Origin: Negativibacillus massiliensis
GTDB lineage: Bacteria > Bacillota > Clostridia > Oscillospirales > Ruminococcaceae
DNA: 64,000 nucleotides
Direction of reading: 5' to 3'
NCBI RefSeq assembly: GCF_900148495.1
Contig: NZ_FTRU01000007.1
Coordinates: 186,001-250,000, forward strand
Part shown: positions 17,680 to 25,638 of the stretch, piece by piece
Numbering within the stretch: the stretch's first letter is position 1
Layout: each line of letters starts with the position of its first letter
The notes under the pieces: generated by a model
Seen by the model: the letters and a program-made list of their open reading frames with translations, nothing else
Told to the model about the DNA's origin: nothing
Database searches by the model: none
Translations under genes and position numbers: made by a program

Positions 17680-18567
17680 CTATTCCAGCGACTGCAGCAA
17701 TTCCAAAAACCTCGATGCTGCTGGAGGCAGACTTACCCCTTTTAAGCTGACCATTCCGATACTTCTTGCTGGAATCGGCTCTGCTAAGTTTACCTCAAAC
17801 ACCTTCTTTTGCCGGAGCTCTTCGGCACAGAACTCCCGTACCATGCAGGAAAGTCCCAGATTGATGCGGGCCAGTTCTCCCATCAGTTCATAGGATGCAA
17901 GCTCGATCTCGGGATTGAGCTCAATTCCCTTGCGCAGGAAAAACCGCTGGACATAAAGACGGCTGTTTGCCTTTTCTTCCAGCATAATCAGAGGCTGGGC
18001 GGCAAGCTCCCGCAGGGTAAGTGTCTTTTCTTTGAGAGAAGAAAACTTTTCGCCTGCAACGAAGATGTCATGGATAGGTCGCTCCCAGTGGATGGTGATG
18101 CGGTCATCTTCAATCGGGAGATTCAGAAAGGCAGCATCAATTCTTCCAGCCCGCAGAAGTTCCAAGCTGCCCATGCTGGTACGGTTAAAGATGCTCAGAT
18201 GCACCTGTGGATAAAGCTGGTGAAAATGTTCCAGCGCGGGGAGAAGCAGATGCCGCGCAGTGATATCGCCGGCAGCAAGGCGGAGCTGACCGACCTTTAA
18301 CTCATGCAGTCCACCCAGCTGGTGTTCTGCCGATTCCAGCAACCCCAGCGCAGAGCTTGCGTATTCATAGAGAAGTTTTCCTTCGGCGGTCAGTTCCACC
18401 TTTTTGGAGCTGCGCAGTAGAAGCTGGGTGCCCAGCTGTTCTTCCAGCTGGCGCACTGCCTGGCTGACCGCCGGCTGGGAAAGAAAGAGATCCTGTGCCG
18501 CTTTGGAGAAGCTTTTGTTCTGTACAACCTTGCAAAAAACGCGGTAATGTTCCAGTTTTCCGGTCAT
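17680..18567 (-). CDS. LysR-family transcriptional regulator
   Basis: A 295-residue LysR-type regulator with an N-terminal winged helix-turn-helix (residues 4-63; SKAAQDLFLSQPAVSQAVRQLEEQLGTQLLLR) and a C-terminal periplasmic-binding-like effector domain. The start at 18567 is chosen because GGGAGG lies about 10 bases upstream. It is divergent from the CofE-like gene at 18809, with about 240 bases between the starts, the classic arrangement in which a LysR protein controls its neighbour and itself. The effector is unknown. AT-rich sequence between the genes holds a plausible promoter for the opposite gene, but no clear T-N11-A dyad stands out to me. Confidence 0.9.
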   Translation of the reverse strand: MTGKLEHYRVFCKVVQNKSFSKAAQDLFLSQPAVSQAVRQLEEQLGTQLLLRSSKKVELTAEGKLLYEYASSALGLLESAEHQLGGLHELKVGQLRLAAGDITARHLLLPALEHFHQLYPQVHLSIFNRTSMGSLELLRAGRIDAAFLNLPIEDDRITIHWERPIHDIFVAGEKFSSLKEKTLTLRELAAQPLIMLEEKANSRLYVQRFFLRKGIELNPEIELASYELMGELARINLGLSCMVREFCAEELRQKKVFEVNLAEPIPARSIGMVSLKGVSLPPAASRFLELLQSLE

Positions 18568-18679
18568 GCTGTGTTCCCTCCCTGATGAATGTTTGGAGAA
18601 AAAGGTGAATCTGCACAAGTTTTGCTAATTTCATTTTCAAAGATAAGCTGTGCTGATAGAATATATTGAATTTATTTAT

Positions 18680-18708
18680 TTTACTTATACTTTTATTTCT
18701 ATTATAAT
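18680..18708 (+). promoter_or_regulatory. Probable promoter of the CofE-like gene
   Basis: TTTACT (18680-18685), 17-base spacer, TATAAT (18703-18708) in the AT-rich LysR-CofE intergenic region. Confidence 0.6.
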
Positions 18709-18751
18709 AAGAATATTGAGTGAAAGCAAGGGCATAGATGCAAGGGTATGT

Positions 18752-18803
18752 ATCCCCCTCTGCTTTCCGGGAAAAGACTTTTGAATCAAAGAAAAAGAGG
18801 GAT
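18752..18803 (+). promoter_or_regulatory. Possible hairpin masking the ribosome-binding site of the CofE-like gene
   Basis: ATCCCCCTCT (18752-18761) can pair, with one or two bulged C residues, with AGAGGGAT (18796-18803), which contains the AGAGGG ribosome-binding site of the gene starting at 18809. This would sequester the site. Not tested by folding. Confidence 0.35.
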
Positions 18804-18808
18804 TTTTT

Positions 18809-19999
18809 ATGGAAAGACTGGTAGGTACCGTATCCAGAGGCGTGCGTGCGCCAATCATCAGAGAAGGAGATAATTTAGTACAGATCGTAGTAGATTCTGT
18901 TCTGGCAGCAGGACAGAGCGAAGGATTTTCCTTCCATGACCGCGACGTTGTAGCAGTTACCGAGGCAGTTGTTGCCCGCGCACAGGGAAACTATGCACAT
19001 ATCAATGACATCGCAGCAGACGTAAAAGCAAAACTGGGTGGAGAGACCATCGGTGTCATCTTCCCAATTCTCAGCCGTAACCGTTTCTCTGTTTGCTTAA
19101 AAGGTATTGCAAGAGGTGCAAAGAAGGTTGTCCTGATGCTCAGCTTCCCTGCTGACGAAGTAGGCAACCATCTGATCGACGAAGATCTGCTGGATGAAAA
19201 GGGTGTAAACCCATGGAGCGACGTTCTGACTGAAGAGAAGTATCGTGAGCTGTTCGGCCGCGTTCTGCACCCATTCACCGGTGTGGACTACATCGAGTTC
19301 TATTCCGAACTTATCCGTGAGAGCGGCGCTGAGGTTGAGATCATCCTCTCTAACAATCCAAAGACTATCCTGGACTACACAGACAAGGTTCTCTGCTGTG
19401 ACATTCACACCAGAAACCGCACCAAACGCATCCTGAAAAAAGCAGGTGCTTCGGTTGTTCTGGGATTGGACGACATCATGACCGAGTCGGTAAATGGCAG
19501 CGGCTTTAATCCAAACTACGGTCTGCTCGGTTCCAATAAGGCAACCGAAGAAACCGTAAAACTCTTCCCAAAAGACTGTGATGTTTTCGTTTCGGAAGTA
19601 GCAGCACTGATGAAGGAAAAAACCGGTAAGAACATCGAAGTTATGGTTTACGGTGACGGTGCGTTCAAAGATCCAGTCGGAAAGATCTGGGAACTGGCTG
19701 ACCCGGTTGTTTCCCCAGCTTACACACTAGGTCTGGAAGGTACACCAAACGAGGTAAAACTCAAATATCTTGCAGACAATAACTTTGCTTCTTTAAGCGG
19801 TGATGCACTCAAGGAAGCAATCTCCGACTACATCCGCAACAAGGACGCTGACCTGAAAGGTCAGATGGTATCCCAGGGTACAACCCCAAGAAGACTGACC
19901 GACCTGATCGGCTCTCTGGCTGACCTGACTTCCGGTTCTGGCGACAAGGGCACTCCAATCATCCTGATTCAGGGATACTTTGATAACTACACCAAATAA
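18809..19999 (+). CDS. CofE-like (coenzyme F420-0:gamma-glutamyl ligase family) protein
   Basis: A 396-residue protein of the CofE family, the enzymes that add glutamate to coenzyme F420-0. N-terminal GTVSRGVRAPIIREGDNL and VVAVTEAVVARAQGNY near residue 48 are typical, and VMVYGDGAFKDPVGKIWELADPVVSPAYT near 277 carries the conserved acidic/GDG region. The protein is longer than archaeal CofE (~250 aa), as in the variant widespread in Firmicutes that do not make F420; no other F420 gene is visible here. The reaction is therefore unknown: an amide or peptide-type ligase on another acceptor is only a guess. Divergent from a LysR regulator; AGAGGG ribosome-binding site 6 bases before the ATG. Confidence 0.85.
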   Translation: MERLVGTVSRGVRAPIIREGDNLVQIVVDSVLAAGQSEGFSFHDRDVVAVTEAVVARAQGNYAHINDIAADVKAKLGGETIGVIFPILSRNRFSVCLKGIARGAKKVVLMLSFPADEVGNHLIDEDLLDEKGVNPWSDVLTEEKYRELFGRVLHPFTGVDYIEFYSELIRESGAEVEIILSNNPKTILDYTDKVLCCDIHTRNRTKRILKKAGASVVLGLDDIMTESVNGSGFNPNYGLLGSNKATEETVKLFPKDCDVFVSEVAALMKEKTGKNIEVMVYGDGAFKDPVGKIWELADPVVSPAYTLGLEGTPNEVKLKYLADNNFASLSGDALKEAISDYIRNKDADLKGQMVSQGTTPRRLTDLIGSLADLTSGSGDKGTPIILIQGYFDNYTK

Positions 20000-20012
20000 G
20001 CTGTATGACAAA

Positions 20013-20045
20013 AAGGAGAGGGAATCTGGATTCCCCCGCCTTTTC
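20013..20045 (+). terminator. Probable terminator after the CofE-like gene
   Basis: AAGGAGAGGGAATC and GATTCCCCCGCCTT form an imperfect stem around TG, followed by TTTCTT. Confidence 0.5.
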
Positions 20046-20112
20046 TTGCATCCGCAGGGGGATTTGTAGTATACTGAAAAAAATTTATCCGGATAGAAAT
20101 GGAGGGAAACAG

Positions 20113-20670
20113 ATGAAGCAGCTGGAGACCCCGCACCTGATCTTGCGTGGGTTTGTAATGGAAGATCTGGACGATTTTTATTCTTATTGCAGTGACCCGG
20201 ATGTGGGAATTCATGGCGGTAGAGAGTCACATCAAGACAGGGAGCAAAGTGCCGAAGAACTGAGAAAAAGAATCAGTGAGGACAAAACCTGGGCAATCTG
20301 CAAAAAGGAAAGCGGGAAAAATATCGGCATGGTCTGGCTGGAACCGGATTTTCGCAGGAAACGAAGTCTTGACCGATGCCGGGTACTGGGATACCTGCTG
20401 GCAAAACCGGAGTGGGGACAGGGGTTGATGACCGAGGCAGTACAGGAGGTACTGCGGTATGCTTTTGAGGAGCTTTCCCTTGAGCTTGTGAGTACCTACC
20501 GCTTTTCCTATAACCAGCGCAGCGGCAGAGTGATGGAAAAGATGGGATTTGTCTGGGAAGGAACGCTGCGCGATGCTACCGAACGGTTTGATGGTGCGCT
20601 TTTGGATGTGATGTGTTATTCGATCAGTAGGAAGGAGTATGAAGAATGGCAGAAGAAAAACAGCAACTGA
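20113..20670 (+). CDS. GNAT-family N-acetyltransferase (RimJ/RimL-like)
   Basis: A 185-residue single-domain GNAT protein. N-terminal LETPHLILRGFVMEDLDDFYSYCSD is the usual RimJ-type opening, EWGQGLMTEAVQEVLRYAF near residue 105 is the acetyl-CoA pyrophosphate loop (Q/R-x-x-G-x-G/L variant), and NQRSGRVMEKMGFVWEGTLRDA near 139 is the C-terminal motif B. Substrate is unknown; this subfamily acetylates protein N-termini, antibiotics or small amines. The start at 20113 is set by GGAGGG. The next gene, a double GNAT, overlaps its end by 25 bases and is clearly paralogous, so the pair arose by tandem duplication and is cotranscribed. Confidence 0.85.
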   Translation: MKQLETPHLILRGFVMEDLDDFYSYCSDPDVGIHGGRESHQDREQSAEELRKRISEDKTWAICKKESGKNIGMVWLEPDFRRKRSLDRCRVLGYLLAKPEWGQGLMTEAVQEVLRYAFEELSLELVSTYRFSYNQRSGRVMEKMGFVWEGTLRDATERFDGALLDVMCYSISRKEYEEWQKKNSN

Positions 20671-21776
20671 AAACACTTTTGACCCGCAGGATGGAACTGC
20701 GTTCTTTTTGCATGGAAGATTTGGATGACTTCCATGCACTGTGCAGCCAGAAAGAGGTTATGCTTCCGGCAGGCTTTTCGGTGAGTAAAGATCTTGAGGA
20801 GAGTAAAAACACGCTGGAACAGTACAGCAAATGTTCGACGATGTGGGCTGTCTGTGACCGTACCACTCATCGGGTGATTGGAGCTGCATGGATGGACGGA
20901 GATCCACTGCGCCGCATGAAGATGAACGAAGCAAGGATGATTGGTTACCTCTTTTCCAAAGAATGCTGGGGGAAAGGTCTTGCTACCGAATTGGGAGAAG
21001 AACTGCTGCGCTACGGATTTGAGGAGCTTGGATTGCTGGTTATCAGCGCAGGATATTTTTCCACCAACCCAGCCAGCGGACGGGTTCTGCAAAAGCTTGG
21101 GTTTACCGAAGAGATTTTTATGCGGGGAGCGTATGAATCGAGTGATGGTACAGATAACGATACCATCGACTGTTCGATAACGCGGGAAGAATATTTCCAG
21201 AGAAAAGGTCAGGAAGAAAAGAAGACACTTTCCACCAATCGTCTGGTTCTGCGTGCCTTTACAATGGAGGATCTTGCAGACTTTTATGAATACTGCAAAG
21301 ACCCCGATACTGGAATCCATGCAGGCTGGAAGCCGCACGAAAGCATGGAGGAAAGCCGCGATATTCTCCATCATTTTATCGAAGAGCGGGAAGTCTGGGC
21401 AATCTGCGAAAAGCAAAGCGGCAAGGTGATTGGTTCCATCGGTCTGCATCGTGACAGCAAGCGCCGCAGAAACTTTAACCAATGCCGTATGATGGGGTAT
21501 GTTCTCTCCAAAGCATACTGGGGACAGGGATTGATGACCGAGGCGGCAAAAGAGGTGCTGCGCCATGCCTTTGAGGATTTAGGGCTTGAGATGGTAACGA
21601 TCAGCCACTTTTCCTATAATCAGCGAAGTGCCAGAGTGATCGAAAAGCTGGGATTTCATCGGGAAGGTGTCCTGAGAAAAGCATTTCTGCGCTATGACGG
21701 AAGCCTTTTGGATGATGTTGGCTATTCGATGACAAAGGAAGAATATCAGAATTTGTATTGTGGGGAGACAAGATAA
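20646..21776 (+). CDS. Two-domain GNAT-family acetyltransferase (internal duplication)
   Basis: A 376-residue protein made of two consecutive GNAT domains. Domain 1 (residues ~1-185) runs from LLTRRMELRSFCMEDLDDFHAL to SITREEYFQRK; domain 2 (~190-376) runs from LSTNRLVLRAFTMEDLADFYEY to SMTKEEYQNL. Each has its own acetyl-CoA loop (CWGKGLATELGEELL and YWGQGLMTEAAKEVL) and a motif like NQRSARVIEKLGF. Domain 2 is closer than domain 1 to the separate upstream GNAT (shared PDTGIHAGW/PDVGIHGGR region). The gene overlaps its upstream paralogue by 25 bases and ends one base before the HAD phosphatase start. Substrate unknown. Confidence 0.85.
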   Translation: MAEEKQQLKTLLTRRMELRSFCMEDLDDFHALCSQKEVMLPAGFSVSKDLEESKNTLEQYSKCSTMWAVCDRTTHRVIGAAWMDGDPLRRMKMNEARMIGYLFSKECWGKGLATELGEELLRYGFEELGLLVISAGYFSTNPASGRVLQKLGFTEEIFMRGAYESSDGTDNDTIDCSITREEYFQRKGQEEKKTLSTNRLVLRAFTMEDLADFYEYCKDPDTGIHAGWKPHESMEESRDILHHFIEEREVWAICEKQSGKVIGSIGLHRDSKRRRNFNQCRMMGYVLSKAYWGQGLMTEAAKEVLRHAFEDLGLEMVTISHFSYNQRSARVIEKLGFHREGVLRKAFLRYDGSLLDDVGYSMTKEEYQNLYCGETR

Positions 21777-21777
21777 C

Positions 21778-22437
21778 ATGCGCTATCAATATTTGCTGTT
21801 TGATTTAGACGGTACCATCACCGATCCAAAAGTCGGGATTACCACCTGCGTTCAGTACGCGCTGGAGCATTTTGGCATCCATGAACCGAACAATGATAAG
21901 CTGGAACCGTTCATTGGTCCGCCGCTTCAGGACAGCTTTGAGCAGTTTTATCATATGGATGCTGAAACGGCAAAGCAGGCAGTTGCGAAATATCGGGAAC
22001 GATTCCAGACAGTCGGATTGTATGAAAATGAAATCTATGACGGGATGGCAGACCTGCTGAAAACGCTCAAGGAAGGCAGTTGCCGTCTTGCCGTAGCGTC
22101 CAGCAAACCGACCGTATTTGTCAAAAAAATTCTGGAGCATTTTGATGTGGCACAGTATTTTGATGTGGTGGTCGGAAGTGAATTGGATGGAAGCCGTACC
22201 AAAAAAGAAGAGGTAGTGCAGGAAGCACTGCGGCAGCTGGACCCCAAAGGTCAAGCATCTTCCGGTCAGATGGTGATGATCGGGGACCGGTGTTTTGATG
22301 TGCAGGGAGCAAAAGCACACCACCTGGACAGCATCGGTGTCGCTTACGGCTATGCGGCAGAAGGAGAATTGCAGCAGGCCGGAGCCACCTTTGTGGTGGA
22401 TACGGTGCAGCAGCTTAAAGAACTGTTGACAAGATAA
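21778..22437 (+). CDS. HAD-superfamily hydrolase, phosphoglycolate phosphatase-like
   Basis: A 219-residue HAD phosphatase with motif I FDLDGTITDP (nucleophile Asp near residue 9), motif II ASSKP near 108, and motif IV GDRCFDVQGAKAH near 172. The helical cap between motifs I and II places it in the phosphoglycolate phosphatase / PPi-phosphatase-like subgroup. Substrate is not readable from sequence. The ATG follows the stop of the double GNAT by one base, so three genes form one transcription unit, closed by a good terminator. An in-frame GTG at 21760 is possible but lies upstream of the GGGGAGA ribosome-binding site. Confidence 0.88.
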   Translation: MRYQYLLFDLDGTITDPKVGITTCVQYALEHFGIHEPNNDKLEPFIGPPLQDSFEQFYHMDAETAKQAVAKYRERFQTVGLYENEIYDGMADLLKTLKEGSCRLAVASSKPTVFVKKILEHFDVAQYFDVVVGSELDGSRTKKEEVVQEALRQLDPKGQASSGQMVMIGDRCFDVQGAKAHHLDSIGVAYGYAAEGELQQAGATFVVDTVQQLKELLTR

Positions 22438-22444
22438 AACAAGA

Positions 22445-22478
22445 GAAAAAAGGAAGGGCATTTGCTCTTCCTTTTTTG
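22445..22478 (+). terminator. Intrinsic terminator after the GNAT-HAD operon
   Basis: AGGAAGGGCA and TGCTCTTCCT form the stem, with A-run before and six Ts after. Confidence 0.85.
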
Positions 22479-22512
22479 TTCGGTATCCAGCAAAGAATTT
22501 ACAAAAAAGATA

Positions 22513-22562
22513 TAGACGATATCGTCTAATATTGATATAATAAAAAGCAGACGAAATCGTCT
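22513..22562 (+). promoter_or_regulatory. Twin palindromic operators over the antiporter-TetR promoter
   Basis: A perfect palindrome TAGACGATATCGTCTA (22513-22528) and a second site AGACGAAATCGTCT (22549-22562) flank a TATAAT (22536-22541). A -35 element (TAGACG, 22513-22518, 17-base spacer) lies inside site 1, and site 2 covers the transcription start region. Centre-to-centre distance is 35 bases. The likely ligand is the TetR protein at 23820-24440. Confidence 0.8.
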
Positions 22563-22585
22563 ATTATTGAAAAGGAGAAGATAAT

Positions 22586-23818
22586 ATGGTTATGCTGGAT
22601 GTATTGCGCTTGTTGATAGCGGTTATTGTTGCATTTTTTGCAGGAAAACTGATTTCACGTCTGCGTCTCCCATCCATTTTGGGTTGGTTGATTACAGGAA
22701 TGGTTTTAGGGCCGCACGCGCTGGGGCTTCTCAACAACAATGTGCTGGACAGCGGATGGTTTGATGTGCTGGAAAGTATTTTGGAATGTACCGTCGGTTT
22801 GATGATTGGAACCGAGCTGATTTGGAGCAAGCTCAAAAAAGCAGGCAAACAGATTATTGTGACAACTATTACCGAATCGGTAGGAACCTTTCTGGTAGTC
22901 AGTGTGGTGTTTGGTATCATTTTCTGGGTTTCCCAGATTCCGGTATATCTTGCGTTTTTGTTTGGAGGAATTGCGCTTGCGACCGCACCTGCGCCGTCCC
23001 TCTCCATTGTCAGTGATATGAAGACTTCGGGACCGGTTACACGAACCTTGATTCCAATGGCAGCGTTGGATGACCTGGTTGGAGCGCTTATCTTTTTCTG
23101 TGTCATCGCAATAGTAGCGGCGAATATCTCAACCAAAGAGATCCCGATTTTTGCCATGATGTTTTTGGTTTTCCTTCCGGTACTGATTGGAATGGCGACC
23201 GGATTTGTTACAGGAAAAATGCTGCAAAAGGCGCAGACACAAAAAGCATCTTTGCTTATTCTGATCGGGATGATTCTGGTTTCGTCGGGAATCGGGCTGG
23301 TCTTAAATGAGATGGTGCTGCCGACTCCTGTTTTAAACTTCATGCTGCTGGGAATGGGATTTTCCACTATTTTTGCCAATATGATTTCGCAGGAACAGCT
23401 GGGCGAAATCATGAAAACAATGCATTCGATTATCGGGGTTTCGCTCATTGTCGTAATTCTGAATCTGGGTGCACCGCTGGATTACCACTTGATTTTTAAC
23501 GCAGGAATTTATACACTTATTTATATCGTATTTCGTGCGATTGGAAAATATTGCGGTGCTTATTTTGGGGCAAGTATCACCCATGCACCCAAGACAGTCA
23601 AAAAATATCTGGGCTTTACCCTGCTTCCACATTCCGGTGTATCTCTTGTCTTTACCGGAATTGCTGTTTCAGTTCTGAGCACACCGGCACCGGAATGTGC
23701 GCAGATTATTCAGGGAACCATTGCAGCAGCGGCGGTTATCAACGAAATCATCGCTGTGTTTATAGCAAAGAAAGGCTTTGAATGGGCAGGGGAGCTGAAC
23801 AAGGCAGAGAAGGAATAA
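22586..23818 (+). CDS. Cation:proton antiporter, CPA2/Kef-type membrane domain
   Basis: A 410-residue polytopic membrane protein with about 11-12 hydrophobic helices and no cytosolic nucleotide-binding domain, matching the membrane part of CPA2 (Kef/NapA-type) exchangers. The N-terminal LRLPSILGWLITGMVLGPHALGLL near residue 27 is characteristic, as are GGIALATAPAPSLSIV near 131 and the helix-breaking ALDDLVGALIFF near 160, which holds the likely ion-binding Asp pair. It probably exchanges a cation or antimicrobial ion for protons. AAAGGAG precedes the ATG; the tetR gene begins two bases after its stop. Control by that TetR through the twin operators upstream suggests the substrate is something toxic or stress-linked. 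Confidence 0.85.
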   Translation: MVMLDVLRLLIAVIVAFFAGKLISRLRLPSILGWLITGMVLGPHALGLLNNNVLDSGWFDVLESILECTVGLMIGTELIWSKLKKAGKQIIVTTITESVGTFLVVSVVFGIIFWVSQIPVYLAFLFGGIALATAPAPSLSIVSDMKTSGPVTRTLIPMAALDDLVGALIFFCVIAIVAANISTKEIPIFAMMFLVFLPVLIGMATGFVTGKMLQKAQTQKASLLILIGMILVSSGIGLVLNEMVLPTPVLNFMLLGMGFSTIFANMISQEQLGEIMKTMHSIIGVSLIVVILNLGAPLDYHLIFNAGIYTLIYIVFRAIGKYCGAYFGASITHAPKTVKKYLGFTLLPHSGVSLVFTGIAVSVLSTPAPECAQIIQGTIAAAAVINEIIAVFIAKKGFEWAGELNKAEKE

Positions 23819-23819
23819 T

Positions 23820-24440
23820 ATGAAACAACAGGAACGCCAGAAAAAGAGCAAGGAAAAAATTTTGCAGGCAGCGATTACCGAATTTTCCGCGTCTGGATAT
23901 GACAAGGTGACAATGGAAAATATCTGCACCAGACATGGAATTTCCAAGGGAATGATGTACCATTATTATAGTGGCAAGGACGACCTGTTTTTGCTGTGTG
24001 TGCAGAACATGTACCAGATGATGCAGCAGTATCTGGAAGAAAACATGGCAGAGTTGGAGAAAAAGGACGCACTGCATGCCCTCAAGGAATTTTGGATGCT
24101 GCGGGAAAGCTTTTTCGGAGAACATCCTCCGTTTAAAAACATCTTTGAAAATGCGCTGCTACGTACACCGCCACACCTTTTTGAAAAGATCGAGGAGATC
24201 CGTGGACCGATTGAAGCACTCAACCGCCAGTTTCTCCACCGCACCATCGGGAAGATAGAGCTGAGAGAAAATCTGAAGAAAGAAAATGTTTCGATTTATC
24301 TGGAAGCAATGGAATCGGTATTCTGGAAACTGGTGGAACAGTACCGAAGAGAACAGCGGATTTCGGACGTTCATTCGCTGATGGAGGCAGCCGGAGAATT
24401 GTGGGATATGGTGCTGTTGGGGGTTGTGCGGCAAAATTAA
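23820..24440 (+). CDS. TetR-family repressor, probably autoregulatory
   Basis: A 206-residue TetR-type regulator with an N-terminal helix-turn-helix (residues 11-57; ILQAAITEFSASGYDKVTMENICTRHGISKGMMYHYYSGKDDLF) and an all-helical ligand-binding C-terminus. It is cotranscribed with the antiporter gene immediately upstream. Two matching palindromes overlap the operon promoter at 22513-22562, so the likely role is repression of its own operon until an effector binds. The effector is unknown. Confidence 0.92.
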   Translation: MKQQERQKKSKEKILQAAITEFSASGYDKVTMENICTRHGISKGMMYHYYSGKDDLFLLCVQNMYQMMQQYLEENMAELEKKDALHALKEFWMLRESFFGEHPPFKNIFENALLRTPPHLFEKIEEIRGPIEALNRQFLHRTIGKIELRENLKKENVSIYLEAMESVFWKLVEQYRREQRISDVHSLMEAAGELWDMVLLGVVRQN

Positions 24441-24533
24441 TGTTAGCTAAAACTAACTGACAGAGCACTTCCTTGCTTGACATCAGGTCTTAAAGTCGAT
24501 AAACTGGACGCAAAAGACTTTAAGGAGGATGTT

Positions 24534-25490
24534 ATGCAGCCAGATATGACATTTGGAACCCTTTCTGCAAAAAGGGGCGAAAAGGTCTGTACCGAGTGGC
24601 AGATCGAACAGGCGGGATTTTCGATTCCAGCAACGCTGATTTGTGGAAGTCGTCCCGGCAAGACAGTACTGATTACCGGAGGAATCCACAGTTGTGAGTA
24701 TGTTGGAATACAGGCAGCAATCGAGCTCTCCCAGAAGCTAAAGCCGGAACAGGTCTGTGGAACCGTCTTGCTCCTGCACCCGGTTAATCGCTTTGGATTT
24801 GAAGCAAGAACTCCTTCAATAGTTCCGCAGGATGGGTGCAATCTCAATCGGGAGTTTCCTGGAAAACCGGATGGAAGCCTGACACAGAGACTGGCATACT
24901 TTTTGACACAGCAGCTTTATCCCAAACTGGACGCTTATATCGACCTGCACTGCGGGGAGATGTTTGAGAGCCTGACTCCATATGTTTACTATGCCGGTGC
25001 CGGAACAGAGCAGACAACACAACATTCCCGCAGGATGGCAGAGCTGGTGAGTGTTCCTTATATGGTACAGTCCCAAGCGGTTAGCGGCGCATATAACTGT
25101 GCCGGTCTGATGGGGATTCCATCGATTTTGATTGAACGTGGCTGTCAGGGAATGTGGACACAACAGCAGGTTCAGGAGGATGTAGACGATGTACTACGGA
25201 TTCTGGCACATCTGGGAGTTGTAGATTCTGCCCCCGAACAAAAAGAGCATCCAAATGAGGTCACCGACCTGATTTATCAGATGCCGCAGTCGGAAGGACT
25301 TTGGTATCCGCAAGTCAGAGAAGGAGAATTTGTAAAAGCTGGACAGCAGATTGGTGTTATCCGAGATTACTGGGGAAATGAGCTTTCCTGCTACCATGCG
25401 CCCTATGATGGAGTTGTGCTCTATTTAACGCATACATTATGGGTGGATGGCAAGGTTGAAATCTATACTATTGCCCGAAAACCAGATTGA
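24534..25490 (+). CDS. Zinc-dependent deacylase/carboxypeptidase, AstE/AspA (M14-like) family
   Basis: A 318-residue metalloenzyme of the succinylglutamate desuccinylase/aspartoacylase family. The zinc site is visible: GGIHSCEYVG near residue 52 (His and Glu ligands) and DLHCGEMFESLTPYVY near 140 (His ligand); NLNREFPGKPDGS near 104 is the substrate-Arg region (conserved N-x-N-R-x-F-P). The C-terminal ~90 residues resemble the beta-barrel domain that follows the catalytic domain. Members remove acyl groups from N-acyl amino acids or related amides; the substrate here is unknown. The start at 24534 is set by TAAGGAGG. Monocistronic, closed by a strong terminator. Confidence 0.86.
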   Translation: MQPDMTFGTLSAKRGEKVCTEWQIEQAGFSIPATLICGSRPGKTVLITGGIHSCEYVGIQAAIELSQKLKPEQVCGTVLLLHPVNRFGFEARTPSIVPQDGCNLNREFPGKPDGSLTQRLAYFLTQQLYPKLDAYIDLHCGEMFESLTPYVYYAGAGTEQTTQHSRRMAELVSVPYMVQSQAVSGAYNCAGLMGIPSILIERGCQGMWTQQQVQEDVDDVLRILAHLGVVDSAPEQKEHPNEVTDLIYQMPQSEGLWYPQVREGEFVKAGQQIGVIRDYWGNELSCYHAPYDGVVLYLTHTLWVDGKVEIYTIARKPD

Positions 25491-25518
25491 TTGATCCGGG
25501 TAGAATCCGAATAAAGTA

Positions 25519-25565
25519 CAAAAGCTTCTGCGCGGTCTGAAAGACCGCTGTCAGAAGCTTTTTCT
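25519..25565 (+). terminator. Intrinsic terminator
   Basis: AAAGCTTCTG pairs with CAGAAGCTTT, with an inner GCGGTCT/AGACCGC stem, followed by TTTTCTTTT. Confidence 0.88.
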
Positions 25566-25638
25566 TTTGTAGAAGAAAGGATTGACAAAAAGAAATAAAA
25601 GGAGAAATAATAAAGTTAGACAAAAAGGAGGGAAAAAG

